DNA from: Paenibacillaceae bacterium UBA6304 | Lineage (GTDB): Bacteria; Bacillota; Bacilli; Paenibacillales; Paenibacillaceae | Length of the DNA: 11,636 nt | Assembly (NCBI GenBank): GCA_002439285.1 | Contig: DJTQ01000254.1 | Coordinates: forward strand, 1 to 11,636 | Reading direction: 5' to 3' | Shown here: in pieces, positions 1 to 7,686 of the stretch | How the letters are laid out: each line of letters opens with the position of its first letter | How positions within the stretch are numbered: the first letter of the stretch is position 1 | Program-made: the position numbers and the translations under genes | The notes under the pieces: generated by a model | What the model saw: the letters and a program-made list of their open reading frames with translations, nothing else | Told to the model about the DNA's origin: nothing | Database searches by the model: none

Positions 1-1
1 G

Positions 2-1066
2 AAAGCCGCGGACCAGAAGCAGACGGCCCAGCATTACGTGAATAAGAACACCAATTATTTAAAAGAAGTTATGGCGCAAATCGATACCGTCAGCAATGAA
101 TTGGCCCGAATTTCGGTCGATATCGAGAATACGGAACAAAGCCTGCGGGATACCGCAGTCAAGCTTGATGATACCAAAGCTCGGATCGCGGAACGGTCGG
201 ATCTTCTTGACTCGAGAGTACGCCTGATGTATACAGATGGGGCCGTTTCCTATTTGGACGTGCTGTTGTCATCGACCAGCTTTACGGACTTTTTGGAGCG
301 TGCCGATTCTTTACAGGCGATTGCCAACCAGGACCATGTTCTGTTAGATGAGCATAAGCAGGATAAAGTGCTGCTGGATGAGCAGCAGAAGCAACTGGAA
401 TATGATTACGCCAAAGTGAAGACATTATATGCCGATGCGGAATCGCGCAAGAGCATCTTGGAAGAGAAAGAGAACGAGAAGCAGCAACTTATTTCTAAAT
501 ACTATGCAGAGATCGAAGAATCCGACGATATCAGCGAAGAGCAGGAGACTCTGCTCGTAGAACTTGCAACCAAGCGGGCTTCCTTGGAAAAAGAGAAAAA
601 CAAACTAAAGGCAGCGCAAGTCTATACGTATAAACGCAAGAAGTCTTCATCCTCAGGCGGTTTTAAAGGAAGCGGCGGTTCAATGGGCCTTCCGGTTACC
701 GGTGCCCGGTTGTCTTCCGGTTACGGTTCGCGGATTCACCCGATTACCGGGAAGAAGAAGACGCATACCGGCGTCGACCTGGCAGCTCCGCAAGGCACGG
801 ATATTCACGCGGCTGAAGGCGGCGTAGTCATCGTTGCCGAGTGGTGGAGCGGTTACGGAAACACCGTAATCATCGATCACGGGGATAATGTCTGGACATT
901 GTACGGCCATATCCGCAACGGCGGCATCAAGGTGGAAAAAGGACAAAAAGTGAAGAAGGGCGAGAAGATCGCCGAGGTCGGCAGCACCGGCAACTCGACG
1001 GGGCCGCATTGTCACTTTGAAGTCCGGATCGACGGGAACCCTGTGGACCCGATGCCATATTTATAA
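2..1066 (+). CDS. Murein hydrolase activator / M23 family peptidase (5' partial)
   Basis: The reading frame is open from the first bases of the window, so the true start and any signal peptide lie upstream; the GTG at 38 is internal. The N-terminal two thirds is a long charged coiled coil (to about base 630), followed by a Ser/Gly-rich linker (about 640-685) and a C-terminal LytM/M23 zinc endopeptidase domain. Visible metal-ligand motifs are H-x-x-x-D (codons at 764 and 776) and H-C-H within GPHCHFEV (1007-1015), so the domain looks catalytically complete rather than a degenerate EnvC-type activator. The family cleaves peptidoglycan cross-links outside the membrane. A coiled coil plus M23 encoded just before ctpB and a minJ-like gene fits a partner of FtsEX, whose genes would be expected just upstream. 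A terminator follows. Certain as M23; the FtsEX link is inference. Confidence 0.93.
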   Translation, partial: KAADQKQTAQHYVNKNTNYLKEVMAQIDTVSNELARISVDIENTEQSLRDTAVKLDDTKARIAERSDLLDSRVRLMYTDGAVSYLDVLLSSTSFTDFLERADSLQAIANQDHVLLDEHKQDKVLLDEQQKQLEYDYAKVKTLYADAESRKSILEEKENEKQQLISKYYAEIEESDDISEEQETLLVELATKRASLEKEKNKLKAAQVYTYKRKKSSSSGGFKGSGGSMGLPVTGARLSSGYGSRIHPITGKKKTHTGVDLAAPQGTDIHAAEGGVVIVAEWWSGYGNTVIIDHGDNVWTLYGHIRNGGIKVEKGQKVKKGEKIAEVGSTGNSTGPHCHFEVRIDGNPVDPMPYL

Positions 1067-1085
1067 TAAAATAGGAATGTCAATG

Positions 1086-1126
1086 AAAACGGATAGCCGT
1101 CCGCGCGTGACGGGTTATCCGTTTTT
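1086..1126 (+). terminator. Rho-independent terminator after the M23 gene
   Basis: The left arm AAAACGGATA (1086-1095) pairs with TATCCGTTTT (1116-1125). The stem is extended by CCGTC/GACGG after a small asymmetric internal loop, and it ends in a T run. It lies 20 bases after the M23 stop codon, so the M23 and S41 genes are probably at least partly separate transcription units. Confidence 0.85.
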
Positions 1127-1204
1127 CGTTCATGCAAGTGGATTAATATTCTTTACATGCGAGACATATACTTAGGAGACAAACATAGGCGGTGAATTCA
1201 TTAA

Positions 1205-2671
1205 ATGTATAAAAAACGTACAGTAGCTTTATTCGTAGTGGTGGCCATGGTAGCGAGCTGTCTGCTTACTCTGACTATGACGGGGCAATGGAATTTTGCG
1301 GGCTCGGGACCGCTGAGCAGCGGGATTTTTGCCGATAATGTAGGGACGGGCTCCAAAGCTGACATCAAGAAAATCGAGACCGCCATGCAACTGGTCAAAA
1401 ATAATTACGTGGAAGGCGTCGATCAGCAGAAGTTGGTTGACGGGGCCATCGACGGAATGATGAACGCGCTGGGGGACCCTTTTTCCTCCTATATGGGGCC
1501 TGAAACGGCGCAGCAATTTTCCGAGCAGATCGAAGGCTCGTTTACCGGGATCGGCGCCGAAGTGTCGATGGAGAACGGCAATGTGGTCGTCGTTTCGCCG
1601 ATCAAGGGATCGCCTGCCGAAAGAGCCGGGATCAAGCCAAAGGATATTTTGCTGTCGGTGAACGGGGAATCCTTTGAAGGGCTTAGCCTGAATGAGGCCG
1701 TGGCCAAAATTCGCGGCCCGAAAGGGACCGAGGCCAAAGTTAAGGTAAAACGTGCGGGTTCCACGAATAATTTGGAGTATAAGATTGTTCGTGATGACAT
1801 CGCGTTGGAAACCGTATATGCCCGGATGGAAGAGGGCAAAGTCGGCGTGATCGAAATTACCGAGTTCTCGATGAATACGGCGGAACGCTTCAAGCAGGAA
1901 CTGGCATCGCTGGAGAAGCAGGGGATGAAGGGGCTGGTGATCGACGTGCGGAACAATCCGGGCGGCGTGCTCCAGATCGTAATCGAGATGGCAGAGCATT
2001 TTGTGCCAAAAGGAAAATCGATCGTGCAGGTGGAAGATAAGAATAAGCAGCGAGAGAAGACCGTGTCCAAAGGGGTAGGCAAAACGTACCCGATCGCGGT
2101 TATTACGAATAAGGGAAGCGCGAGCGCCTCCGAGATTTTGGCGGGTGCGTTGCAGGAATCGGCCGGTGCCAAGCTGATCGGCGAAGCTACCTATGGCAAA
2201 GGTACCGTGCAAACGAGCTTCAGCAAGGAGATGGGAGACGGCAGCTTGCTGAAGGTAACGATCGCCAAATGGTTGACTCCGAACGGGGACTGGATTCACA
2301 AGAAGGGGATTGAGCCGGATGTCGCGGTGTCGCAGCCGGGTTATTTTTCGGTAGCACCGATTAATAAAGAGAAGACTTACAAATACGATATGCTCGGCGA
2401 AGATATCAAGAGTGCACAGACGATGCTGGAAGGGCTCGGTTATGATCCGGGGCGTACGGACGGTTATTTCAGCAAAGCCACGGAGAATGCGTTGATGAAA
2501 TTCCAGGCGGCTGAGAAGCTGCAGGCTACCGGTGTACTTGACGAGAAGACGGCCGAAGCGCTTGAGGCGGGCCTTATCGATCAAATCCGGGATCCGAAGA
2601 ACGATAATCAAATGAACCGGGCGATTGAGGTTATCCGGAAGGAAATCACTTCCCCGGTGTCGAATAAATAA
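1205..2671 (+). CDS. ctpB: Carboxy-terminal processing protease CtpB-like (S41 family)
   Basis: This is an exported serine protease of the tail-specific/C-terminal processing family. Order of parts: an N-terminal membrane anchor or signal segment (residues about 6-27), a helical region, a PDZ domain (about 105-195, with the GIGAEV start and SPAERAGIKPKD motif), the S41 core, and a C-terminal peptidoglycan-binding domain (about 395-455, with a DGYFSKATENALMKFQ signature). The catalytic set is visible: Ser307 in GSASASE, Lys332 in GKGTVQ and Gln336, with the 25-residue Ser-Lys spacing of Bacillus CtpB. The 488-residue length is near the family norm. The ATG at 1205 is preceded by AGGCGGTGA (1187-1195), close to the ideal ribosome binding site. 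A TATACT box at 1167-1172 is a possible -10 element. In Bacillus subtilis CtpB helps activate sigma-K processing during sporulation; the same role here is inference. Confidence 0.95.
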   Translation: MYKKRTVALFVVVAMVASCLLTLTMTGQWNFAGSGPLSSGIFADNVGTGSKADIKKIETAMQLVKNNYVEGVDQQKLVDGAIDGMMNALGDPFSSYMGPETAQQFSEQIEGSFTGIGAEVSMENGNVVVVSPIKGSPAERAGIKPKDILLSVNGESFEGLSLNEAVAKIRGPKGTEAKVKVKRAGSTNNLEYKIVRDDIALETVYARMEEGKVGVIEITEFSMNTAERFKQELASLEKQGMKGLVIDVRNNPGGVLQIVIEMAEHFVPKGKSIVQVEDKNKQREKTVSKGVGKTYPIAVITNKGSASASEILAGALQESAGAKLIGEATYGKGTVQTSFSKEMGDGSLLKVTIAKWLTPNGDWIHKKGIEPDVAVSQPGYFSVAPINKEKTYKYDMLGEDIKSAQTMLEGLGYDPGRTDGYFSKATENALMKFQAAEKLQATGVLDEKTAEALEAGLIDQIRDPKNDNQMNRAIEVIRKEITSPVSNK

Positions 2672-2699
2672 GAAGGCTGATTTATAGCCTTCTTTTTTT
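2670..2699 (+). terminator. Rho-independent terminator after ctpB
   Basis: AAGAAGGCT (2670-2678) and AGCCTTCTT (2686-2694) form a perfect 9-bp stem with a 7-base loop, running into seven T residues. It overlaps the last base of the ctpB stop codon. Confidence 0.9.
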
Positions 2700-2754
2700 C
2701 TGTGTTGGCCGGGGCTGAAGGCAACCAATGAAAGGGATAGGAGTGTGAGCCGGA

Positions 2755-4086
2755 TTGGATCTATTGCTTGAAGGATTGTGGAACGTGGCGGAGGCGGTAG
2801 GGCAGTTGTTTCTGCAGCCGTTTTATTATATTTCTATTATATTGATCATGTTGCTTTACCGTAGACAGGTGTTGCTTGAACGGAAGTTATTCCATGTCAA
2901 GCTGCATAGCTGGCTGGCCCAGACCTGGCGCACTATCGTAGGCGGACTGCTGGCGGGACTGGGAATTTCGCTGGTATCAGCTTTTATAGGAATGACGCTG
3001 ACGGTTGAAGGTATTTTATGTATTTGGATCGTAACGATTTTGTTGCTGTTAATCAGGGTTCGCTATTTGTGTCTGGCCTACTCGGTCGGGCTTCTGGGCG
3101 TGATCCAGTTCGGATCGAATTTGTTTCCGGCATTTACGGGCAACGGCTGGATCGCCGAATGTGTAAGTGCGGTGAGGGGATTGAATATACCGGCCTTGCT
3201 GTGCCTCGTCGGATTGCTTCATTTGGCGGAGGGCCTGCTTGTCCGCTGGCAGGGAGCTTCTTTTGCGGGACCGCTCTTCTTCGAAGGCAAACGCGGAAGG
3301 TTGGTAGGGGGCTATCAAATGCAAAGTCTATGGCCTGTTCCGCTGTTGTTATTGATCCCGGCGGATACGACGGGCGGCGTTTTGCCATGGACCCCGCTGT
3401 TCGGAGGAGACGCCTGGCAAGGCGGCTTCGGTCTTATGGCGCTGCCGATCGTGATCGGCTTTTCGGAGATAACGACCGGCATGCTGCCCAAGGCGAAGGC
3501 GAAGATCACGTCCGGCCGCTTGCTCGGGTACGGCATCGTCGTTATTGCGTTGGCATTGCTTGCGGGCTGGTGGTCGCCGCTGATGCTGCTCGCCGCGCTG
3601 GCGGCCTTCCTGTTACACGAGGGCCTGGTCTGGTACAGCCGCTTCGAGGAACAGCAGCGTAGTCCGCTGTTCGTTCACCCGCAGGGCGGGCTGAAGGTAC
3701 TGGCCGTGCTGCCGGGCAGTCCGGCAGAGGAGCTGGGCATCCAGCCCGGCGAGTCGATTGTGCGTGTGAACGGCGTGCCGGTTCCCACGAAGGAGGAGCT
3801 GCACGCCGCGCTGCGCATCCAGTCGGCATTTTGCAAGCTGGAGGTGCGCAATCTCGCGGGCGAGAGCAAGTTCCTCCAGCGCGCGATCTACGCCGGCGAG
3901 CATCACCAGCTCGGCGCGATTCTGGCGCCGGACGAGCTGGCGCCGGTGGCCGTGAGGCTGCAGCCGCTGTCGCTGCTGCAGCTACTCAAGCCGCGCCGCG
4001 GCGCGCACGATGTGCGTCGCGGCGCGGACGCGGGCACGCCCGCCGCCTCCGGCGAGGCGGGCGTGAGCGGCGACGCCGCCCGCTAG
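2755..4086 (+). CDS. minJ: MinJ-like polytopic membrane protein with C-terminal PDZ domain
   Basis: The protein has 443 residues. Roughly seven or eight hydrophobic membrane segments lie between residues 17 and 290. A PDZ domain follows (about 305-375), recognised from GLKVLAVLPGSPAEELG and the IVRVNGVPV strand. The start is TTG at 2755, set by AGGAGTG (2739-2745) 9 bases upstream; an in-frame GTG at 2743 is followed at once by a stop. In Bacillus subtilis MinJ, also multi-pass with a C-terminal PDZ and encoded beside ctpB, links DivIVA to MinD and controls division-site choice. Architecture and position support that assignment; sequence-level orthology cannot be verified here, and a safe minimal name is PDZ-domain membrane protein. 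The last 25 or so residues are a low-complexity Ala/Gly/Arg tail encoded by very GC-rich DNA containing two tandem perfect hairpins (4035-4065 and 4072-4096), and may be a recent extension. Confidence 0.85.
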   Translation: MDLLLEGLWNVAEAVGQLFLQPFYYISIILIMLLYRRQVLLERKLFHVKLHSWLAQTWRTIVGGLLAGLGISLVSAFIGMTLTVEGILCIWIVTILLLLIRVRYLCLAYSVGLLGVIQFGSNLFPAFTGNGWIAECVSAVRGLNIPALLCLVGLLHLAEGLLVRWQGASFAGPLFFEGKRGRLVGGYQMQSLWPVPLLLLIPADTTGGVLPWTPLFGGDAWQGGFGLMALPIVIGFSEITTGMLPKAKAKITSGRLLGYGIVVIALALLAGWWSPLMLLAALAAFLLHEGLVWYSRFEEQQRSPLFVHPQGGLKVLAVLPGSPAEELGIQPGESIVRVNGVPVPTKEELHAALRIQSAFCKLEVRNLAGESKFLQRAIYAGEHHQLGAILAPDELAPVAVRLQPLSLLQLLKPRRGAHDVRRGADAGTPAASGEAGVSGDAAR

Positions 4087-4100
4087 GGGCGGCGTCTTGT
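4072..4100 (+). terminator. GC-rich hairpin over the minJ stop codon (weak terminator)
   Basis: GACGCCGCCC (4072-4081) and GGGCGGCGTC (4087-4096) form a perfect 10-bp stem with a 5-base loop that includes the stop codon. Only TTGTT follows, so the T tract is weak. A second perfect 10-bp hairpin (4035-4044 with 4056-4065) lies just upstream inside the gene. Confidence 0.55.
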
Positions 4101-4190
4101 TGCGGTGCCTCGCTGCTGCGCACGCACGGACGGTGCATCGCCGTCATAGGATCCACCGAGGCTTCGCGGCATTGGCTTAGCGTTGCAGAA

Positions 4191-4232
4191 CAACCGCAAT
4201 CGCAACCGCAACCGCGGCCGCAATCGCAACGG
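4191..4232 (+). repeat. Seven-unit hexamer tandem repeat, consensus CAAYCG
   Basis: Seven contiguous 6-base units lie here: CAACCG, CAATCG, CAACCG, CAACCG, CGGCCG, CAATCG, CAACGG. No plausible gene contains it. It lies in the non-coding stretch between minJ and the toxin island. Confidence 0.85.
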
Positions 4233-4271
4233 ACTACCAAGTTGCTGTCCCTTGTTTCGCGGCGCAACGAG

Positions 4272-4465
4272 CAAATAAGGGACTTTCAGGGCGCTATTTG
4301 TGTGATTACTGGGCGTTGATGGAAATTAGCGGACTTTTAGGGCCTTATTTTACAATTTGACGCCCTAAAATCTAATATTAGCCGGGTTTGCGAAATATAA
4401 GATCCCAAAAGGGCCCTATTTTCGCATGTAGGCCAGAAATTAAAGAAATAAGAGCCAAAAAGTCC
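4272..4465. repeat. Cluster of degenerate AAATARGG...CCYTATTT hairpin repeats
   Basis: Several related imperfect palindromes follow one another with the theme AAATA-rich arm, GGG or CCC core, TATTT-rich arm: CAAATA/TATTTG at 4272-4300, a looser copy at about 4322-4352, and the clearest at 4390-4425 (GCGAAATA pairing with TATTTTCGC, and CCC with GGG). A half-site lies at about 4445-4470. They resemble the dispersed intergenic palindromes seen in Paenibacillus genomes, from memory only. No coding region is seen between 4087 and 4631. Confidence 0.5.
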
Positions 4466-4492
4466 CCTATGGAAAAACTTAAGCAGGTTAAT

Positions 4493-4539
4493 AACAGGTC
4501 AATTACGGTGATATTCCATCGTAATTGGCCTGTTTTTTT
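4493..4539 (+). terminator. Strong intrinsic terminator upstream of the toxin gene
   Basis: AACAGGTCAATTACG (4493-4507) pairs with CGTAATTGGCCTGTT (4520-4534) over 15 bp with one G-U pair. The loop is 12 bases and T residues run from 4533 to 4539. It has no obvious gene directly upstream and may be the relic terminator of a lost gene, or an insulator before the toxin operon. Confidence 0.85.
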
Positions 4540-4631
4540 GTTATGAAGGATATTGCATAAAATGGATTATTTTAATAAAATCCCAGTAGACAATCTTAAT
4601 TGGAAAAAAATAATAAATAGAGAGGTGAAGC

Positions 4632-7037
4632 ATGCAGCAGAGGGTAGAGCCCGGCAAAGTGGAGAACCTATCCCGTAATCTGGAGCATTTGAGACAGACG
4701 ATAGAGCATTCGCTCACCGGCTTATCAAATGAATTGACACGTTTACTCAGCAGTGTGGAATCCGATTACCCGGAGTCATACGTGCGTGCGGCAGCCAGGG
4801 AGGTCAGCGACAACCTCCATGAGATCATGAAGTTTGCGGAAGCGCTGGATGAGCGGATGAGGGACAAAGTCAAGGCTTTAAACTATGTAGCCAACCAGTA
4901 TCTGGAGACCGAAAAGAAAGCTGTCGTTTTAGCAAAGGCAAGCAAACCGGCTTACTATACCTTGAAGGGCGCGGCTCAAGCATGGCTAAAGGAGCTCAAG
5001 AATAGGGCCTGGAAGAATATTGCTGCCCCCGGGGATCCTTCTACCGAATCAAAGCTCTCTCTTGTGCAGATTGCCAAAGGAGTGCTGCTGGAATTCCGGG
5101 AGTTAAGCTTGGAAAGCCGAGTCGCAGCAGTGAAGGAAGACGCAAGAATCGCCGCTCTTCTGCTGATGATGGAGACCGGAACTGTAGAGGATCAGGCATG
5201 GGCGAGAGGAAAGCTGGAGGAGATTGTAAAGGCTTTTGAAGAGCTCGCCCGCCATCAGGCAGCCTATCAAGTCTACGAGATTTATGATAATGAAATGTAT
5301 ACAGGTTACATACATAAGCTGGCGGACAAACAGAGAAGTACCCTGGCGGATTTGGGCATATCGGAAGAATGGTACAGTGCGGGAGTGAGCCTAGCAGCTT
5401 TTTACAAAGGTTCTCCTCTTACGGCTTGTGATTATAACCCGCTAAAGGATGATTTTTCGTCTATGCCTTTAGAGAGTGAACTTCGCATGGTGATTGCTGT
5501 CGGGTTGTATAACGGGACTTATCGGAATTGGGCGAGGAACAACTACAGCCGGATCGAGGTGGCAGTTCATCAAGCCGCTGAACAGCAGCGGCAGTTGGAG
5601 GAACAGCTGAAGGGATATAACCGCCTGGTACCTGAAGAGGATATCCGGAAGATGCAGAAGGTTTTGAAGGATTTGAATATTTACCATGGTGAGATCACAG
5701 GGGAATATAACGAGGAACTTCTTATCGCGGTTGCAGGGTATCAGCATATTGCTAATACGGTCAGTTCGGTAGCTGCGGTATGGAGGGCACAGTCCGAATC
5801 GGGCAAGTATGAGTTCGAAGTAGACGGTAAAGTAACGAAAGAGTTGCTTGAATTGGCTCTGGCCGAGAAAGGACTAGGAATACGTAACAACCCGGAGTTG
5901 GTGATAAATAACGGAGGAACGATTACGGCGATTACTATGGTAGGCGTCGGAGATGGCGTCCTCAGTCAACTGAAGGAGGATTTCGCAGCTGCACTACAAG
6001 GGAGTTGGGCCAATAACCCGAACAACATAAAATACTGGACAGAAACCCTTCCGCACTATTACGATTTGGCTAAAGACATTGAGAATGGCACCCTTACCTA
6101 TGATTCCATTAAAACGATGCTTGGAGAAGAACTTTCCAAGGAGTTTATCGTCCCGTTTAAGGAAATTAAGGAACAGACGGGTAAAGTAATGAGCGGCAAA
6201 GCTTCCTATGAAGAAAGCGTAAGTTATGGCCGAGCTTTAGCTAAAGCGGCTTCAGCAGTCATGCTAGCGAAGGCAGCCGCCACAGCAGGTGTGAAGCTTA
6301 CAGCCAAGGTCTCTAAGGATTTTTCGGAATTCCTGCCTAAAATAACGGAGCAATTGAAGAATTATGAATTCGTGACACCCGACGGCCTAAGAGTGAGGAT
6401 TCCCGACTCTGTTGCGGATGACGCAATCTCATCTTCCAAGAGCCCAGTGCAGAAGAATTATATTGAATTTATGAATGAACAAGAAGGGCGGAGTAGGGTT
6501 GAGGGTACGGGTGAGGTTAACACCCTTTCTAGGACTGTTAATATTGATAATAGAGATTTAATTGAACATTTGGTTGATGGACATGGTATTGGAAGGGGAA
6601 GTAAACCTAGCGTTAAAGGTGCACATAATTTGGATAGTTTTTATAAAACAATAGATGCTGAAGCAGCAAAATATGACTTGACCCGTTCTGATTTTATTAT
6701 TGGTAAGCCAAAAACGCATCCTACAGTAGAAAGTATTTATGAAATAAAGTATCGTATACCCTCATTGGAAACAGACTATGTAAATGGTGGAACAAAACTA
6801 AAATTGGATAGTAATGGGGATGTTGTTTATAAAACTGCTCAACGTCCTAAAACAGTTTATGGCCCACCTATTACTAATGAGGACATTGTAAAATGGGGAC
6901 AAGAAGCGGTAAATGGGGCTGAAAAGGCAGGTATCCATGCGGTAGAAGGAGTAAATCGTGGGGTTGCAGAAAATGGGTTAAAATTCGAGTGGCTAGTGTT
7001 AAACGGTAAAATTAACTCGATTTATCCAGTATTTTGA
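4632..7037 (+). CDS. Polymorphic toxin with WXG100-like N-terminus and C-terminal EndoU-type ribonuclease domain
   Basis: Predicted secreted antibacterial toxin of 801 residues. Residues 1-95 form a helical hairpin broken near residues 45-50 and end in YLETE (90-94), a YxxxE motif typical of type VII secretion substrates. Residues 100-330 are mostly helical and charged. About 337-395 resemble a peptidoglycan-binding fold (DIRKMQKVL ... VDGKVTKELL) carrying an insertion. After VEGTG (623-627) the tip begins (628-801). It has His646 in IEHLVDGHG, His665 in KGAHNLDSFY, Lys740 in PKTVY and a SIYPVF end. This matches the two His, one Lys and terminal Ser/Thr-Tyr pattern of EndoU nucleases, so it probably cuts RNA in target cells. 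The ATG is preceded by AGAGGTGA (4621-4628). The middle is repeated at 7769-9066. The tip DNA (from about 6512) is visibly more AT-rich than the body. An immunity gene follows 17 bases after the stop. Confidence 0.85.
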   Translation: MQQRVEPGKVENLSRNLEHLRQTIEHSLTGLSNELTRLLSSVESDYPESYVRAAAREVSDNLHEIMKFAEALDERMRDKVKALNYVANQYLETEKKAVVLAKASKPAYYTLKGAAQAWLKELKNRAWKNIAAPGDPSTESKLSLVQIAKGVLLEFRELSLESRVAAVKEDARIAALLLMMETGTVEDQAWARGKLEEIVKAFEELARHQAAYQVYEIYDNEMYTGYIHKLADKQRSTLADLGISEEWYSAGVSLAAFYKGSPLTACDYNPLKDDFSSMPLESELRMVIAVGLYNGTYRNWARNNYSRIEVAVHQAAEQQRQLEEQLKGYNRLVPEEDIRKMQKVLKDLNIYHGEITGEYNEELLIAVAGYQHIANTVSSVAAVWRAQSESGKYEFEVDGKVTKELLELALAEKGLGIRNNPELVINNGGTITAITMVGVGDGVLSQLKEDFAAALQGSWANNPNNIKYWTETLPHYYDLAKDIENGTLTYDSIKTMLGEELSKEFIVPFKEIKEQTGKVMSGKASYEESVSYGRALAKAASAVMLAKAAATAGVKLTAKVSKDFSEFLPKITEQLKNYEFVTPDGLRVRIPDSVADDAISSSKSPVQKNYIEFMNEQEGRSRVEGTGEVNTLSRTVNIDNRDLIEHLVDGHGIGRGSKPSVKGAHNLDSFYKTIDAEAAKYDLTRSDFIIGKPKTHPTVESIYEIKYRIPSLETDYVNGGTKLKLDSNGDVVYKTAQRPKTVYGPPITNEDIVKWGQEAVNGAEKAGIHAVEGVNRGVAENGLKFEWLVLNGKINSIYPVF
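5223..6511 (+). repeat. Long direct repeat, copy A (toxin middle region)
   Basis: Codons 198 to 627 of the full-length toxin are repeated at 7769-9066. Copy A is 1289 bases and copy B 1298; the 9-base difference is an in-frame 3-residue gain near the AGVK segment. Similarity stops abruptly at both ends: before the ATT codon at 5223 and just after the VEGTG codons at 6511. Confidence 0.95.
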
Positions 7038-7054
7038 TACAGGAGGATAACTTT

Positions 7055-7447
7055 ATGAATGAAAACATACAGGTTACAGATACGGAAAGGAAAGAGTGGA
7101 TTATTCGTCAACTTTTTTTATCAATGGGATTTTTTGATTCAAATACGAGAGAACCATTTAGAATGTTAAGTGAATTCCAATTTGAATCTGGGGACAATGT
7201 TTGTGGGTCTGAGTCATTGGGGTGTGCTTTGTCAGCTTATTATACGCCTGAAGATGAATATTATATAGGAGAGAATAGAGTATCCATAAGCTATGATATA
7301 ACTAATGAGGAAGTGATAATGGAAGAAGCAGAATTCTATACTTATATCGAAAAGTACAGTATGGAATATTTAGAGAAAAACCAAGTTCAAAAGGTTGAAG
7401 TTATGGAATGTTTGAAGAATATCAGAAAGAGATTCAAATTAGAATGA
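7055..7447 (+). CDS. Probable immunity protein for the EndoU toxin (CdiI-like)
   Basis: A 130-residue, acidic, cytoplasmic protein without signal or membrane segments. ATG 7055 is chosen over an upstream in-frame TTG at 7034 because AGGAGG (7041-7046) lies 8 bases before it; the gene starts 17 bases after the toxin stop, so the pair is co-transcribed. The C-terminal half (VIMEEAEFYTYIEKYSMEY, then a Lys/Arg-rich final helix NIRKRF) resembles the pattern of proteins annotated as ribonuclease toxin immunity protein CdiI, which neutralise EndoU-type CdiA tips by binding the nuclease. Position directly after the toxin is the stronger evidence; family membership is from recalled pattern only. Its AT-rich base use matches the toxin tip and differs from the toxin body, as expected if tip and immunity gene move together. 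Confidence 0.75.
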   Translation: MNENIQVTDTERKEWIIRQLFLSMGFFDSNTREPFRMLSEFQFESGDNVCGSESLGCALSAYYTPEDEYYIGENRVSISYDITNEEVIMEEAEFYTYIEKYSMEYLEKNQVQKVEVMECLKNIRKRFKLE

Positions 7448-7643
7448 TGAAATGAGATGTAGACTCCATGTTAAAGGTGGGGATATATGTGTGTGGGGGT
7501 ACCCTAGTAGCGATTAAACCCAATGCACAAAAATAACATATATAACCCATGTAATACCCGTATAAAGATTTTTTCATTTCGGTTGTACGCACATCAAATG
7601 CTTTAATTTTATACCCTAATAATGCTAATGTGATACATTTCCT
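7448..7643. other. Intergenic stretch after the first immunity gene
   Basis: AT-rich DNA with no supported gene. A 97-codon minus-strand reading frame crosses it, but it also spans the terminator at 7644-7686 and has no clear ribosome binding site. Together with the terminator and the bases up to 7768 it forms a gap of 321 bases before the second toxin cassette. Confidence 0.6.
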
Positions 7644-7686
7644 AGGTTGATTATGGTCAGATACCACCATGATTGACCTGGTTTTT
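7644..7686 (+). terminator. Terminator closing the first toxin/immunity operon
   Basis: AGGTTGATTATGGT (7644-7657) pairs with ACCATGATTGACCT (7666-7679) over 14 positions including three G-U pairs. The loop is 8 bases and T residues follow at 7682-7686. The G-U pairs are in the plus-strand transcript, so termination is expected mainly for rightward transcription. Confidence 0.85.

Noticed and set aside
1229..2728. A 499-codon minus-strand frame opposite ctpB
   Set aside because: The plus strand has all S41 catalytic residues, a PDZ domain and a good ribosome binding site. The minus frame is a codon-bias artefact.
3018..3662. A long plus-strand reading frame in another phase inside the minJ-like gene
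   Set aside because: It overlaps a frame with clear membrane segments and a PDZ domain. Its product is Arg-rich and shows no domain, as expected of a GC-rich shadow frame.
3831..4319. A 162-codon plus-strand frame running from the end of minJ through the hexamer repeat
   Set aside because: The composition is Arg/Ala/Gln low complexity produced by GC-rich DNA and the repeat. There is no ribosome binding site or recognisable fold.
4272..4470. A CRISPR-like array in the palindrome cluster
   Set aside because: The units are degenerate, unevenly spaced and lack a constant repeat with unique spacers. No cas genes are present.
4587..4615. A sigma-A promoter for the toxin gene (TAGACA, 17 bases, TAATAA)
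   Set aside because: The -10 box is a poor match, and AT-rich sequence here gives many chance matches, so I did not annotate it.
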